In this document: piece after piece, positions 1-7,400 of the stretch
Layout of the letters: each line of letters opens with the position of its first letter
Numbering within the stretch: position 1 is the stretch's first letter
Origin: Flavobacteriales bacterium
Lineage (GTDB): Bacteria; Bacteroidota; Bacteroidia; Flavobacteriales_F; PHOS-HE28
Length of the DNA stretch: 16,824 nt
Reading direction: 5' to 3'
Assembly (NCBI GenBank): GCA_016712535.1
Contig: JADJQW010000001.1
Span: forward strand, 1 to 16,824
Position numbers and translations under genes: made by a program
The notes under the pieces: generated by a model
The model's database searches: none
Told to the model about the DNA's origin: nothing
Seen by the model: the letters and a program-made list of their open reading frames with translations, nothing else

Positions 1-138
1 GTCACCTCCTTTGAGCTCGGCGAACCTCAGAGTCGCTCCTCGGCCAGCAACAATCAACTCCAGCGGAATACTGGTGGGGTCGTCAATGCCACACTCCTCC
101 AGCATTCGGAGAGCCACTGCCTGCCCCTTCGACTTCAT
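1..138 (-). CDS. ImmA/IrrE-family metallopeptidase, N-terminal fragment (runs off the left edge)
   Basis: This is an open frame of 46 codons starting at the ATG at 138 and leaving the window at base 1. The visible protein has the N-terminal pattern of ImmA/IrrE (DUF955-type) peptidases: a short helix (ALRMLEECGIDDP), then IPLELIVAGRGATLR and an ELKGGD turn. The HExxH zinc site that would prove a peptidase lies outside the window. The start overlaps the stop of the upstream gene as ATGA, so the two are probably translationally coupled. In known systems these proteases cleave repressors to switch on stress or mobile-element genes (ImmA/ImmR, IrrE/DdrO). A similar role beside a sigma-like factor is inference. 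Family confidence rests on the N-terminal pattern alone. Confidence 0.65.
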   Translation of the reverse strand, partial: MKSKGQAVALRMLEECGIDDPTSIPLELIVAGRGATLRFAELKGGD

Positions 139-554
139 TGGCTGCCGTCTTCGCGCTCCAAGGCCTCCATCAATTCCACGATATCAACATCATCAAGAAC
201 CGCGCGAACTTGTTCGTCAGTCCACTCGCTCAAATTGCGGAATTGAACCTGCGGCTTTCGTGCCTGTAAGAGTCGTTGAAGCACTTCGCCAGTTCTCTCA
301 GCATTCTCGGCTACCTTTTCGCGAAGCATGTCCAAAGCCCTTGTGAGCAACCCAGTATCCCGTTCCTGCTGTTGCTTCGCCTTCATCAAGAAAGCGATGC
401 GCTTGGCAACCTTCTTTCCATAGTCAGCCTCTGCATTCGGGTCTATCCCTTCATTAGAGAGATAAGCACGAGCAGCCTCGTCGTTCAGCCTCAAACTCTC
501 TAACAAGAGCTCGTCGAAGGCGCGGAGAATCCTATCCCGTTGGTTGTCGCTCAT
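135..554 (-). CDS. Small helical protein between a sigma-like factor and an ImmA/IrrE peptidase
   Basis: This 139-residue protein is predicted to be almost all helix. It is charged, with heptad-like stretches around residues 45-100 (many K, Q, E and R) and an acidic C-terminus (WTDEQVRAVLDDVDIVELME). It has no signal peptide, membrane segment or recognised catalytic motif. Residues about 30-45 (YLSNEGIDPNAEADYGKK) resemble the L-x2-EG-x-DP pattern I associate with small proteins encoded just before ImmA/IrrE genes. The ATG overlaps the upstream stop by one base (TAATG) and the stop overlaps the next start by four (ATGA), so it is the middle gene of a coupled trio. It could be an adaptor, an anti-sigma factor or the peptidase substrate. 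None of these is shown by the sequence. Confidence 0.75.
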   Translation of the reverse strand: MSDNQRDRILRAFDELLLESLRLNDEAARAYLSNEGIDPNAEADYGKKVAKRIAFLMKAKQQQERDTGLLTRALDMLREKVAENAERTGEVLQRLLQARKPQVQFRNLSEWTDEQVRAVLDDVDIVELMEALEREDGSQ

Positions 555-1147
555 TAATCGCGTTTGGCCCTGATCTTCTCAAGTCGTCGGTCAAGTCGTC
601 GTATTGCGTTGTGGTATTCCTTCTCGGTCATCCCAATATTCTCCCTGATCTCTTCTGGTCTCGTTAAGCCATCGTACACGCGAGCATTGAAAATGAGGAG
701 CTCGTCATCTTCTGCTCCAAGTTGTTCTAGTTGCTTCGCGAATTCAGCCACTACAGCTTCTTCGTAGGCCGCGATATCCACTGACCCGTTTTCGCCCGCA
801 GCGAAGCCATCGAGATCAACATCGCCTTCCACCTTGAGCCGCTGCTTTCTGCCCCGTAGCCAGTTGCTGACGAGGCTGTCCATCGTGTCGAAAAGGAACA
901 ATTCAATATCTGGGTAGTGCCCCTTGTTCCATTTCCGACTTCCGGTGGCAAAGACTCGGCGCATACATTCCTCGACCAGTTCTCGAGCGGCATCGTGCAG
1001 TTCATCCTTGGTCCCCCTCACACGATGGCGCCGCTTCATTGTCGCCAGCGTGTGACTGACCAGTCTGGGCCAAAGCCGAGACCAGTCCAGAGCATCGAAT
1101 AGCTCTGCAACCTCCTCTGATGTGGCGATTGACGACTCGGCTTCCAT
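554..1147 (-). CDS. RNA polymerase sigma-70-like factor
   Basis: This 197-residue protein has an ECF-like layout. Residues about 48-103 form a helical region-2-like segment (LHDAARELVEECMRR, ELFLFDTMDSLVSNWLRGRKQR). An acidic linker covers about 105-130. Residues about 140-195 form a region-4-like helix-turn-helix (DGLTRPEEIRENIGMTEKEY, then AIRRLDRRLEKIRAK). The open frame continues upstream to 1915, but that part is antisense to the multiubiquitin gene and lacks protein-like composition, so the ATG at 1147 is chosen. The next gene starts within its TAA stop. It is divergent from the ubiquitin-like operon, with a perfect inverted repeat between the two starts. A role as regulator of one or both operons is inference. 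Region 2 is weak, so it could be a sigma-like HTH protein rather than a true sigma factor. Confidence 0.7.
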   Translation of the reverse strand: MEAESSIATSEEVAELFDALDWSRLWPRLVSHTLATMKRRHRVRGTKDELHDAARELVEECMRRVFATGSRKWNKGHYPDIELFLFDTMDSLVSNWLRGRKQRLKVEGDVDLDGFAAGENGSVDIAAYEEAVVAEFAKQLEQLGAEDDELLIFNARVYDGLTRPEEIRENIGMTEKEYHNAIRRLDRRLEKIRAKRD

Positions 1148-1182
1148 TGGCCTCCACAGGTAAGGGCTACCCTGGAGGGGAA

Positions 1183-1203
1183 ATTTACCATGGACTGGTA
1201 AAT
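1183..1203. promoter_or_regulatory. Perfect 8+8 inverted repeat in the divergent promoter region (candidate operator)
   Basis: ATTTACCA at 1183-1190 and its exact reverse complement TGGTAAAT at 1196-1203 flank a 5-base centre. The site lies 35 bases upstream of the sigma-like ATG (minus strand) and about 72 upstream of the likely multiubiquitin ATG (plus strand). That is the right place for a regulator to control both transcripts. It is AT-rich within a GC-rich window. No T-run follows on either strand, so an operator is more likely than a terminator. The binding protein is unknown. Confidence 0.5.
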
Positions 1204-1275
1204 CGGTTGGGGTGATCAGCCCTTTCCTGTGACAGCGGCTCCTCAATGTCGAGGTGCCCAAACACTGTAACGGAG

Positions 1276-1759
1276 ATGAAGCATCAGGACGAAACCGAGA
1301 AGGGGTGGGGCTGGCCGTCAGCCTCTGAAGTTGACCATCAACAAGGAGGTCTACGAATGGCCCGAGCAGTACATCCTTGGCGCGGAGATCAGGAAGCTTG
1401 GCCACATCGGTCCGGACGAGCTGATCTTCCTGGCCATCAAGAAGCCTTGGGAGGATGAGCTGATCAAGGACGACACCCGCGTCAACCTGGCGCGCCCGGA
1501 GATTGAGCACTTCTTCTCCAAGAAGACCGTGACGCTGATCGTCAACGGCACGCCCAAGGAGTGGGACAAGCACACCATCTGCTTCGAGGATGTGGTGAAG
1601 TTGGCCTTCGGGGCCTATGACCCGAATCCGAACATCGTGTATACGGTGACCTACGATCGCGGCCCCAAGGAAAATCCCGAGGGTTCGATGGTGAAGGGCG
1701 AGTGCGTCTGCGCAAAGGACAAAATGATCTTCAATGTCACACGCACTGATAAGTCGTAG
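1276..1759 (+). CDS. Multiubiquitin: two-repeat ubiquitin-like protein (single-base frame break near the start)
   Basis: This is the ubiquitin-like substrate of a bacterial conjugation operon. It has two beta-grasp repeats. The first runs from LTINKEVYEWPEQY to ARPEIEHFFSKK. The second runs from TVTLIVNGTPKEWDK through EDVVKLAFGAYDPNPN and YTVTYDRGPKENPEGSMVKG to MIFNVTRTDKS. The spacing and wording match Multiubiquitin-domain proteins. The uninterrupted frame opens only at a TTG at 1331. An ATG at 1276, with GGAG just before it, encodes MKHQDETEKG in another frame. Removing one G from the G4 run at 1302-1305 joins it to GAGRQPLKLTINKEV, a plausible flexible leader, so 1276 is preferred. The C-terminus has no Gly-Gly tail, and no JAB protease is visible nearby. 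The next gene of the operon is separated by an IS256 relic. Confidence 0.88.
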
Positions 1760-1771
1760 CGCCGACCTGAA

Positions 1772-3047
1772 GGAGACTGTTAGGATAACGGCGTTGGCGC
1801 CTTCAACCAACCGACACGAACCAGGAAGACCCGACCAAGAAGAGAGACCTGAAACCCAAGCGGAGCAAGTATGACATCGAGCTTGAGCCCTGGGGCAGAA
1901 GATCGCCGAGGCCATTTACGCTGGGCCGTTGCTGGGCGAGGCGGGGCATCACCGACATGATCAAGCGCGTGGTGCAAGCCAGCCTGAAGGGTGGAGATCG
2001 CGCACCTGAGGCCCCGGAGCAGGAAGGCAACCGGCGCAACGGGTATACGCCCAAGCAGCTGAAGACCTCCGGCGGGCAGGTGGAGATCGCCACGCCGAGG
2101 GACCGCGATGGGAGCTTCGAGCCGCGCATGGTGGAGAAGCGCCAGCGCGTACTGAACGCCGAGCTGGACCAGAAGATCCGGCATGTACGGCCTGGGGTTG
2201 GCCTCCGACATCAGCGCCCATATGCGGGAGCAGGTGGAGACCAACGACGCTGATCGACGCCGTGACCGACACGGTGATCGGGAACTGCGCAGGTGGCAGG
2301 CCCGCCCGCTGGAGCCGATCACGCCATCGTGGCTGGACGCGGCCTTCTTCAAGTCAAGCACGAGGGCCAGGGCGGCCGCGCGGTGTATACCGTGCTGGGC
2401 GTGGACCTCGATGGGTACAAGGACGTGCTGGGCATACGTGGAGGAGAGCGAGGGCGCGGCACTGGCTGGGTGTGCTCAGCGACCTGAAGCAGCGCGGGGT
2501 GCAGGACATCCGATCGCCTGCACAGACAACCTCAAGGGCTTCGACGATGCGATCGAGGCGGTGTTCCCCACCTCCGTGCAGGGCTGCATCGTGCACCGAT
2601 CGCAACACGCTACGCCATGTGGGCTCCAGGAGTCAAGAACGTGCTGGCCGACGAGCCCATTTACAAGGCCCCCAACGAGCAGGCCGCTATTGGCCCTGGA
2701 AGCCTTCGCCGCCAAGTGGGAAGAGCGCTACCCACGAGCTGTGCAGAGCTGGACCAACAACTGGCCGCGTCTGAGCACCTTCCTGGGCTACCCCGAGCCA
2801 CTACGCAAGCTGATACACCACCAACATCATCGAGGGCTACCACGCCCAATTGCGCAAGGCCACCAAGACCAAGCGGGTCTTCGATGGCGTCTCGCGGTGC
2901 TCAAGCTTATCTTTCTTGTGCAGCAGCGCATCGCCCGCGATAAGTGGCAGCGTCCCTGCTCAACTGGCGGTCCATATACTGACCATCGAGATCCTCTTCA
3001 CCGACCGGATCCACCCATCAACAGCAACGAACAAGTTGTGAGTCTCC
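1772..3047 (+). mobile_element. Decayed IS256-family element inside the ubiquitin-like operon
   Basis: The interval holds one degenerate IS256-type transposase and separates multiubiquitin from its E2/E1 partner. The ends are tentative. GGAGACT at 1772-1778 has an exact inverted match, AGTCTCC, at 3041-3047, but identity beyond these seven bases is poor and no convincing 8-9 base target duplication is seen. The true ends could differ by tens of bases. The element reads in the same direction as the operon, so read-through is not excluded. The E2/E1 frame begins only about 50 bases after it. Confidence 0.6.
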
Positions 3048-3050
3048 CCC
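1795..3050 (+). pseudogene. IS256-family (MULE-like DDE) transposase, multiply frameshifted
   Basis: The translated pieces, taken in order from all three frames, rebuild an IS256-type transposase. They are RSKYDIELE and GQKIAEAIY; ITDMIKRVVQASL; NRRNGYTPKQLKT with VEIATPRDRDGSFEP; MYGLGLAS-DISAHM; WLDAAFFK (first catalytic Asp region); VYTVLGVDLDGYKDVLG; CTDNLKGFDDAIEAVFPTS (second Asp); GCIVH; LALEAFAAKWEERYP; SWTNNWPRLSTFLGYPEPLRKLI; and KATKTKRVFDG followed by LKLIFLVQQRIARDKWQRP. At least eight single-base shifts separate these pieces. No ATG is seen at the expected N-terminus near 1800, so no active enzyme can be made. Small open frames inside are fragments, not genes. This density of indels exceeds that of the flanking genes, consistent with true decay of a dead element, although consensus error in a multicopy element could add to it. 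Confidence 0.85.
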
Positions 3051-3094
3051 GAACCCCTCGTTGAAATCCACTACAACAACATCAACAAGGTCAA

Positions 3095-4272
3095 TTGACA
3101 CAGTTCCCTGAACAGACCCACCTGAAGCGCCTTCGGGACGAGGATACGCCATTGAGATCCTCAGTGGTCACCTGGTCGTCCACGACATCCCCTACGTGAA
3201 CGCGCGCCGAGAGCTCGCTCAGGGGAAGTTCGTTTGCCCGCTGAACCTGCAAGGCGATCGGACCGGACCGCCGCCCGACCATGTGATGTGGTTCGTGGGC
3301 GAGCATCCGTGCGACAGGGATGGTAACATCATCACCGCCATCCAGCACAGCGCGCACAGCGCGCGCTTGTCGGATGAGGTGGTGACGAGTTTCTCGTTCT
3401 CCAACAAGCCGCAGGGCGGCTATCCGAACTACTACGAGAAGGTCGTGACCTACACGAGGATCATCACGGCACCAGCCCGATCCATCGTCCCAGGTGCTAC
3501 GGCCCAAACCTTCCGTGTGATGGTCGACGGCGAAGAGAACTCCGTGTTCAACTACATCGAGACGAACTCCAGCAGGGCCGGCATCACCGAACTGACCGCG
3601 AGGTTCGATGGGCTGCGGATTGGGATCATCGGTGTCGGCGGTACCGGCTCATACATCCTGGACCAGGTTGCCAAGACGCCTGTTGCGGAGATCCGGCTGT
3701 TCGACGATGATGACTTCCTTCAGCACAATGCCTTCCGTTCGCCGGGTGCAGCGACCAAAGCAGAACTTGAAGCGCGACCGAAGAAGGTGGACCACCAGTA
3801 CGCCGCCTATTCCAAGATGCACAGGGGTATCAAGCCACATGCTGTTCGGATCACGGAGGACAACCTTGGTCTGCTCGATGGGCTGGACTATGTTTTCATC
3901 TGCATCGATTCCAACAGTGCCAAGGCTGTGATCCTCTCCCACCTCATTGAGCCCGGCATCCCGTTCATCGATTGTGGTCTGGGTGTCAACGTGTCCCATG
4001 GTGAGTTGATCGGGCAAGTACGCGTCACGGTGGGTACTCCTTCCTTCCATGAGCATCTGGCGAATCGTATTGGGAAGGCGGATTCAGATGATGACGAGTA
4101 CGCCACGAACATCCAGATCGCCGACCTCAACATGCTCAACGCGTCGTTGGCTGTGATCAAGTGGAAGCAGCTTTGTTCGTTCTATCAAGATCAGAAGCAG
4201 GCACATCATGTCGAGTACGTCATCAGCACAGGGCAGATCACACGAGAAGAAGTTCCAGCACCGGTTCTCTGA
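3095..4272 (+). CDS. E2-like/E1 (ThiF-family adenylyltransferase) fusion of the bacterial ubiquitin-like system
   Basis: The protein is predicted to activate and transfer the multiubiquitin protein. Counting from the GTG at 3196, residues 1-125 form an E2-like (DUF6791-type) domain with the conserved-looking MWFVGEHPCDRDGN; Cys39 is a candidate thioester residue. Residues about 135-325 are the ThiF/E1 Rossmann domain: GIIGVGGTGSYILDQ (nucleotide loop), IRLFDDDDF, QHNAFRSPGA, DYVFICIDSN and FIDCGLGVNV. The GTG start is not credible because homologous-looking sequence continues upstream (GYAIEILSGHLVVHDIPYV) and, across one missing base in a G run at 3142-3143, joins LTQFPEQTHLKRLRDE starting at TTG 3095. 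The restored length is about 392 residues. AAGG at 3087-3090 may serve as a weak ribosome site. It overlaps DUF6527 by 65 bases. The catalytic Cys cannot be fixed without an alignment. Confidence 0.88.
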
Positions 4273-4606
4273 GTTCATCCCAGAAGAACTGGAGGAAGGT
4301 GTGCTCTACATCACTGTGGAGTACGGGACCGTGGTGCATCTATGCCCTTGCGGATGTGGGAATCGAGTAGTGACGCCACTCTCCCCGACCGACTGGGAAC
4401 TTCGGTTCAATGGGAAGGCGGTGTCGCTCAGACCCTCGATCGGCAACTGGAACTTCCCGTGTAGGTCGCACTACTGGATTGTTCGGAACAAGGTGCGGTG
4501 GGCTCGGCGGTGGAGTGACGATGAGATCGAGAAGGGGCGGCAGGAGGATCGAGAGCGAAAGGACAAGTACTTCAGAGGACCTGATGATGTTCGAAGAAAG
4601 GACTAG
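4208..4606 (+). CDS. DUF6527 zinc-binding protein of the ubiquitin-like operon
   Basis: This 132-residue protein has the DUF6527 pattern. The core FSEFIPEELEEGVLYITVEY is followed by HLCPCGCGNRVVTPLSPTDW and then SLRPSIGNWNFPCRSHYWI. Cys46, Cys48, Cys50, Cys85 and His88 (with His44) make a likely zinc site. The tail from about 100 is highly charged. The family sits third in multiubiquitin/E1 operons. A peptidase, E3-like or adaptor role has been suggested for such metal-binding components but is not proven here. The ATG at 4208 overlaps the E1 gene by 65 bases in another frame. The conserved part begins only at about residue 14 (KKFQHRF), so the first codons may not be translated. The gene ends 36 bases before a convergent gene. 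Confidence 0.87.
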   Translation: MSSTSSAQGRSHEKKFQHRFSEFIPEELEEGVLYITVEYGTVVHLCPCGCGNRVVTPLSPTDWELRFNGKAVSLRPSIGNWNFPCRSHYWIVRNKVRWARRWSDDEIEKGRQEDRERKDKYFRGPDDVRRKD

Positions 4607-4642
4607 GTCCTGGGCCTCAACAACTGGCGCGAACAAGCGCGC

Positions 4643-5785
4643 TCAAGCCTCGATTTCCGCACCAACATACTCTTGGAACTGCTCGTCTACCGTAATCAAT
4701 CGGTTGTTGGTTGTCTCGATCGCTATGGGATCCGTCATGAGTTCCCTGCCAACGTCCTCCGTGGACTTTCTCTTCCACGCTTGCGGCATGGGCTTGAAAA
4801 TGACCTCCGGATCAGCCTCGTTTACCACCTTGGTGGTCTTCTTGTAGGTATCCGACATCTCGGTGTACATCATCCTCACGAACATAAAGACCGAAAGTAG
4901 ATCGGCGTACATGTAGCCCACTTTTGCGTCCTGTTCTGTGAAGTAATTCGTATCCACATGATCGAAGCAGAGGTAACCGAAAATCGCCCGATCCACGTTC
5001 TCGAAGTTCTTCACCATCGATTTGAATTCGGGCGAGAGCTGGTTATTCCAAAGCGTCAAAGGAACGATCAACGTGGAGCGATAGTAGGCACTGTCCCCCT
5101 CTCCATTCGCATCCCAGCAGTCCTTCCACCTGCGAATGCGGCCCTCAACGAATTCCTTCGCCTTTTCAGGGTCGAGCCGCGGGTTCTTGTACTCGCCGCG
5201 TGCTGCAGCGGTCGGTATGTCGTTCTCGAGGAAGAACGTGCCGGTCTCCTTTATGCGCAAGTGGCCGGTATTGTTCTCGATCCGGGTGTTCGACTTGTAC
5301 TTCACATCGGCATCACCGAACAATCTAATGATCGTCTCGTTCGACTCTACAGTCGAGTTCCCCTTCAAACAGATGCGTGGTTGTGCGCCAATGGAACGCA
5401 ACGCAAAGTACTCAGCGAGCGACTGGAAGTTGTGCAGGGCAATTTCGCGCATCGCCGCATTCTGATGGTCAACGAGCGTCTTGTAGCAATTGCGGACCTC
5501 CTCCACGTCTTCGTTGTCGTACGCGATGCGCATAGCCTTGTGGCGCTCAGCGCTCATGTAGGCGAACTCGATCAACGCGCCTTGATTGTAGCAAACTGCC
5601 TTTTGCACTACTGAGGCCAAAACGCTGGACCCGTCGGACACCGCTTCTATCGTTGGGTTGTCCGCTTCCACGCTACCGTCAGTGAAGGTCACATCCGTGA
5701 AGATCCTCCATGGGCGGAAGAAATTCCGGAAGAAGTAGGCGGTCTCTGTGCGGAACCAGGAACCAAGGGAAAGTGACTTATCCAT
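4643..5785 (-). CDS. Uncharacterised protein with a C-terminal GAF-like region
   Basis: This is a 380-residue soluble protein. Residues about 50-130 are helical and charged (AYMSAERHKAMRIAYDNEDVEEVRNCYKTLVDHQN). Residues about 135-325 read like a GAF sensory fold: strand-rich segments (FFLENDIPTAAARGEYKNP, YYRSTLIVPLTLWNN, AIFGYLCFDHVDTNYFTEQD) ending in a long helix (VGYMYADLLSVFMFVRMMY). The open frame extends to 6010, but that part lies antiphase over the small membrane-protein gene. The ATG at 5785 is chosen because it overlaps the upstream stop by eight bases, as expected for a coupled pair. It converges on the ubiquitin-like operon with a 36-base gap and no clear terminator. The GAF call is by eye. 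The function is unknown, and a sensor partnered with the neighbouring membrane protein is inference. Confidence 0.75.
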   Translation of the reverse strand: MDKSLSLGSWFRTETAYFFRNFFRPWRIFTDVTFTDGSVEADNPTIEAVSDGSSVLASVVQKAVCYNQGALIEFAYMSAERHKAMRIAYDNEDVEEVRNCYKTLVDHQNAAMREIALHNFQSLAEYFALRSIGAQPRICLKGNSTVESNETIIRLFGDADVKYKSNTRIENNTGHLRIKETGTFFLENDIPTAAARGEYKNPRLDPEKAKEFVEGRIRRWKDCWDANGEGDSAYYRSTLIVPLTLWNNQLSPEFKSMVKNFENVDRAIFGYLCFDHVDTNYFTEQDAKVGYMYADLLSVFMFVRMMYTEMSDTYKKTTKVVNEADPEVIFKPMPQAWKRKSTEDVGRELMTDPIAIETTNNRLITVDEQFQEYVGAEIEA

Positions 5786-6092
5786 GTGTAGTCGGCTTTC
5801 GTAACTGTTTGAAGAACTTGACGGTCTCCATCCAAACAAAGCTGATGCAACAGATACCGCCCCCAACCAGTAAAGCATAGGCGACCGCCTTCGCCACAAG
5901 TGCTCCAACCGGTTCTTCCGCAACATGTTCGCCAGCATCGCCGCCCCCAATCCATTGGAACAGGCGCTGAAGCCAAAATGGAACCCGCTCGATCGCCAGA
6001 TGGAACGCATAGACGATCACGAACGCCAAGAACGTATACAAGCTGTGAAGCAGTAGCCCCAACAACATCAGCACTGAGTGACGTTGATCCAT
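5778..6092 (-). CDS. Small membrane protein with two transmembrane segments
   Basis: This 104-residue protein has two hydrophobic stretches. Residues about 7-29 (VLMLLGLLLHSLYTFLAFVI) and about 64-87 (VGALVAKAVAYALLVGGGIC) are separated by a polar loop containing GGGDAGEHVAEEP. No family is recognised. The ATG at 6092 is preferred over upstream in-frame starts because GGGAG lies on the minus strand at 6101-6097, four bases before it, and because the upstream residues look non-coding. It overlaps the GAF-like gene by eight bases, so the two are likely made together. It may anchor or partner the GAF-like protein at the membrane (inference). Confidence 0.7.
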   Translation of the reverse strand: MDQRHSVLMLLGLLLHSLYTFLAFVIVYAFHLAIERVPFWLQRLFQWIGGGDAGEHVAEEPVGALVAKAVAYALLVGGGICCISFVWMETVKFFKQLRKPTTHG

Positions 6093-6404
6093 GAAACTCC
6101 CGTAAATGTGAAGGGACGCGAAGCTAAGCGAAGCGCGCCAGGCGAACGTTGGCGCAGCCGGGAGATATAGGGTGCCCGCGCTCAAACAGTCGCAATTTGG
6201 GTCACTCTCGCCGCCGTTCGACCAAGTATCTGACCCAGTTCTCAACAGGGGGTGTGCATTGAATGCCAGAGCCTTACAACGACGCGGTCTTCTCCTTAGT
6301 GCTATGCTGCGGGCAACAGCCGTTTCCTGGTGCGCATTGAGGCCGTACCGACGAACACAGCCAAAATCTGACGCGACGGTCCGCCTTTCGCGTTAGGGAT
6401 TATT
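6093..6404. other. Gene-free stretch between the membrane-protein gene and the IS110 relic
   Basis: No protein-like frame is supported in these 312 bases. The left part must hold the promoter of the membrane-protein/GAF pair, but I see no clear Bacteroidota TAnnTTTG box. GCGCCA at 6135-6140 pairs with TGGCGC at 6150-6155 around a 9-base loop, which is a weak hairpin. The right part probably contains the end of the IS110-family element. Its exact boundary cannot be called, because this family leaves no terminal inverted repeats. Confidence 0.4.
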
Positions 6405-7400
6405 CTATGACGTGTGCAAGGGTGTTCGTATCTCGTAAGGCACGCCCTTTCGGATCACGGCACAGACACGGTGGATGAGCTTGTTTCGCATGGCGTTGAA
6501 GACAAGCATCTTGTGTTTTCCCTCGGCCACCTTGCGGTCGTAGTAGGCGCGGAACTCACCGGTGTTTCGTGTTACGGCGACCACCGAGACATGCAGTAGA
6601 GCCTTGAGCGTATGGTTGGCATTGTGCGATACGCGGGTGCGCCCTCTGATGCTGGTGCCTGACCTGTTCTCGAAGGGTGCGCAGCCGACATGGCAAGCTA
6701 GCTGTCGCGGTGAGGGTGAACCGCGTGAAGCCGTCGGTGAGGGCCAGCAGGTGAGCCCAGGATGAGCCCAACGCCTTCCACGGACTTCAGCAGCTCGAAG
6801 CGCTTGCTCAATTCGGGCTCCGCGTTGATGGTGTCCTCATCATGCCTTCCAGTTCCTGATCACCTTGTCCAGCGCTTGATGGCCTTGTCGAACCGGGTGA
6901 ACGGCCCGCGCAGGCCCTTGTCCATGAGCTTGTTCATGTCCTGATCGCCGCTGGTGCATGGTCTTGCGCATCACGTAGTTCTGGCGCTTGCTCAAGAGCT
7001 GCTTGAGCTTGTTCATTTTCAGCTGGTCAGCCGTGAACAACCGTGACTTGTCTTGGAAGCGACGGGCGTAGTCGGCGATCCTGAGCGCATCCACCCGGTC
7101 GCTCTTCCCCCGGGTCATGCCAATGCTCTGCTTGATGTCGTTGGGATGAGCAAGCCAGGTGGGGATCTCCAATTCCACCAACACTTCCAGCAGCGCATGG
7201 CCGTAGTAGCCCGTGGGCTCCAGGCAAGCCAGGTATTCCCCTTTGACCAGTGTGTACTCCTTGGTCCATCGGCGCAGTAACGCCTTCACGCTCCTGGTGG
7301 TGTTCTCCACCTTGATCTCTGCGGTCAGTGTCCCGCGTTCATCCAACAGGGCCACATCCAGTGTCGCCTTGCTCACGTCGATCCCGATCCAGTGTTTCAT
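6405..7400 (-). pseudogene. IS110-family (DEDD) transposase, frameshifted in the C-terminal half
   Basis: The first ~145 codons are intact: MKHWIGIDVSK (Asp8), LEPTGYYGHALLEVL (Glu61), GKSDRVDALRIADYA (Asp101, Asp104). This is the RuvC-like DEDD domain of IS110-family recombinases. After MRKTMHQRRSG the frame breaks. The rest reads in alternating frames: QDMNKLMDKGLRGPFTRFDK, LDKVI, EPELSKRFELLKSVEGVGLI, HLLALTDGFTRF, SGTSIRGRTRVSHNANHTLK (the C-terminal transposase domain with the Ser motif), FRAYYDRKVAEGKHKMLVFN and RNKLIHRVCAVIRKGVPYE, ending at TAG 6405. At least four single-base shifts are needed. The rebuilt length of about 331 residues is normal for the family. The enzyme as read is inactive. 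Confidence 0.88.

Noticed and set aside
1148..1915. Upstream extension of the sigma-like open frame (minus strand, to 1915)
   Set aside because: It is antisense to the conserved multiubiquitin coding sequence and its translation is compositionally odd. The ATG at 1147 fits the family layout.
4958..5614. 218-residue plus-strand open frame
   Set aside because: It is antisense to the GAF-like gene, with no start signal and no family-like pattern.
5786..6010. Upstream extension of the GAF-like frame
   Set aside because: It overlaps the small membrane-protein gene in another frame. The coupled ATG at 5785 is the better start.
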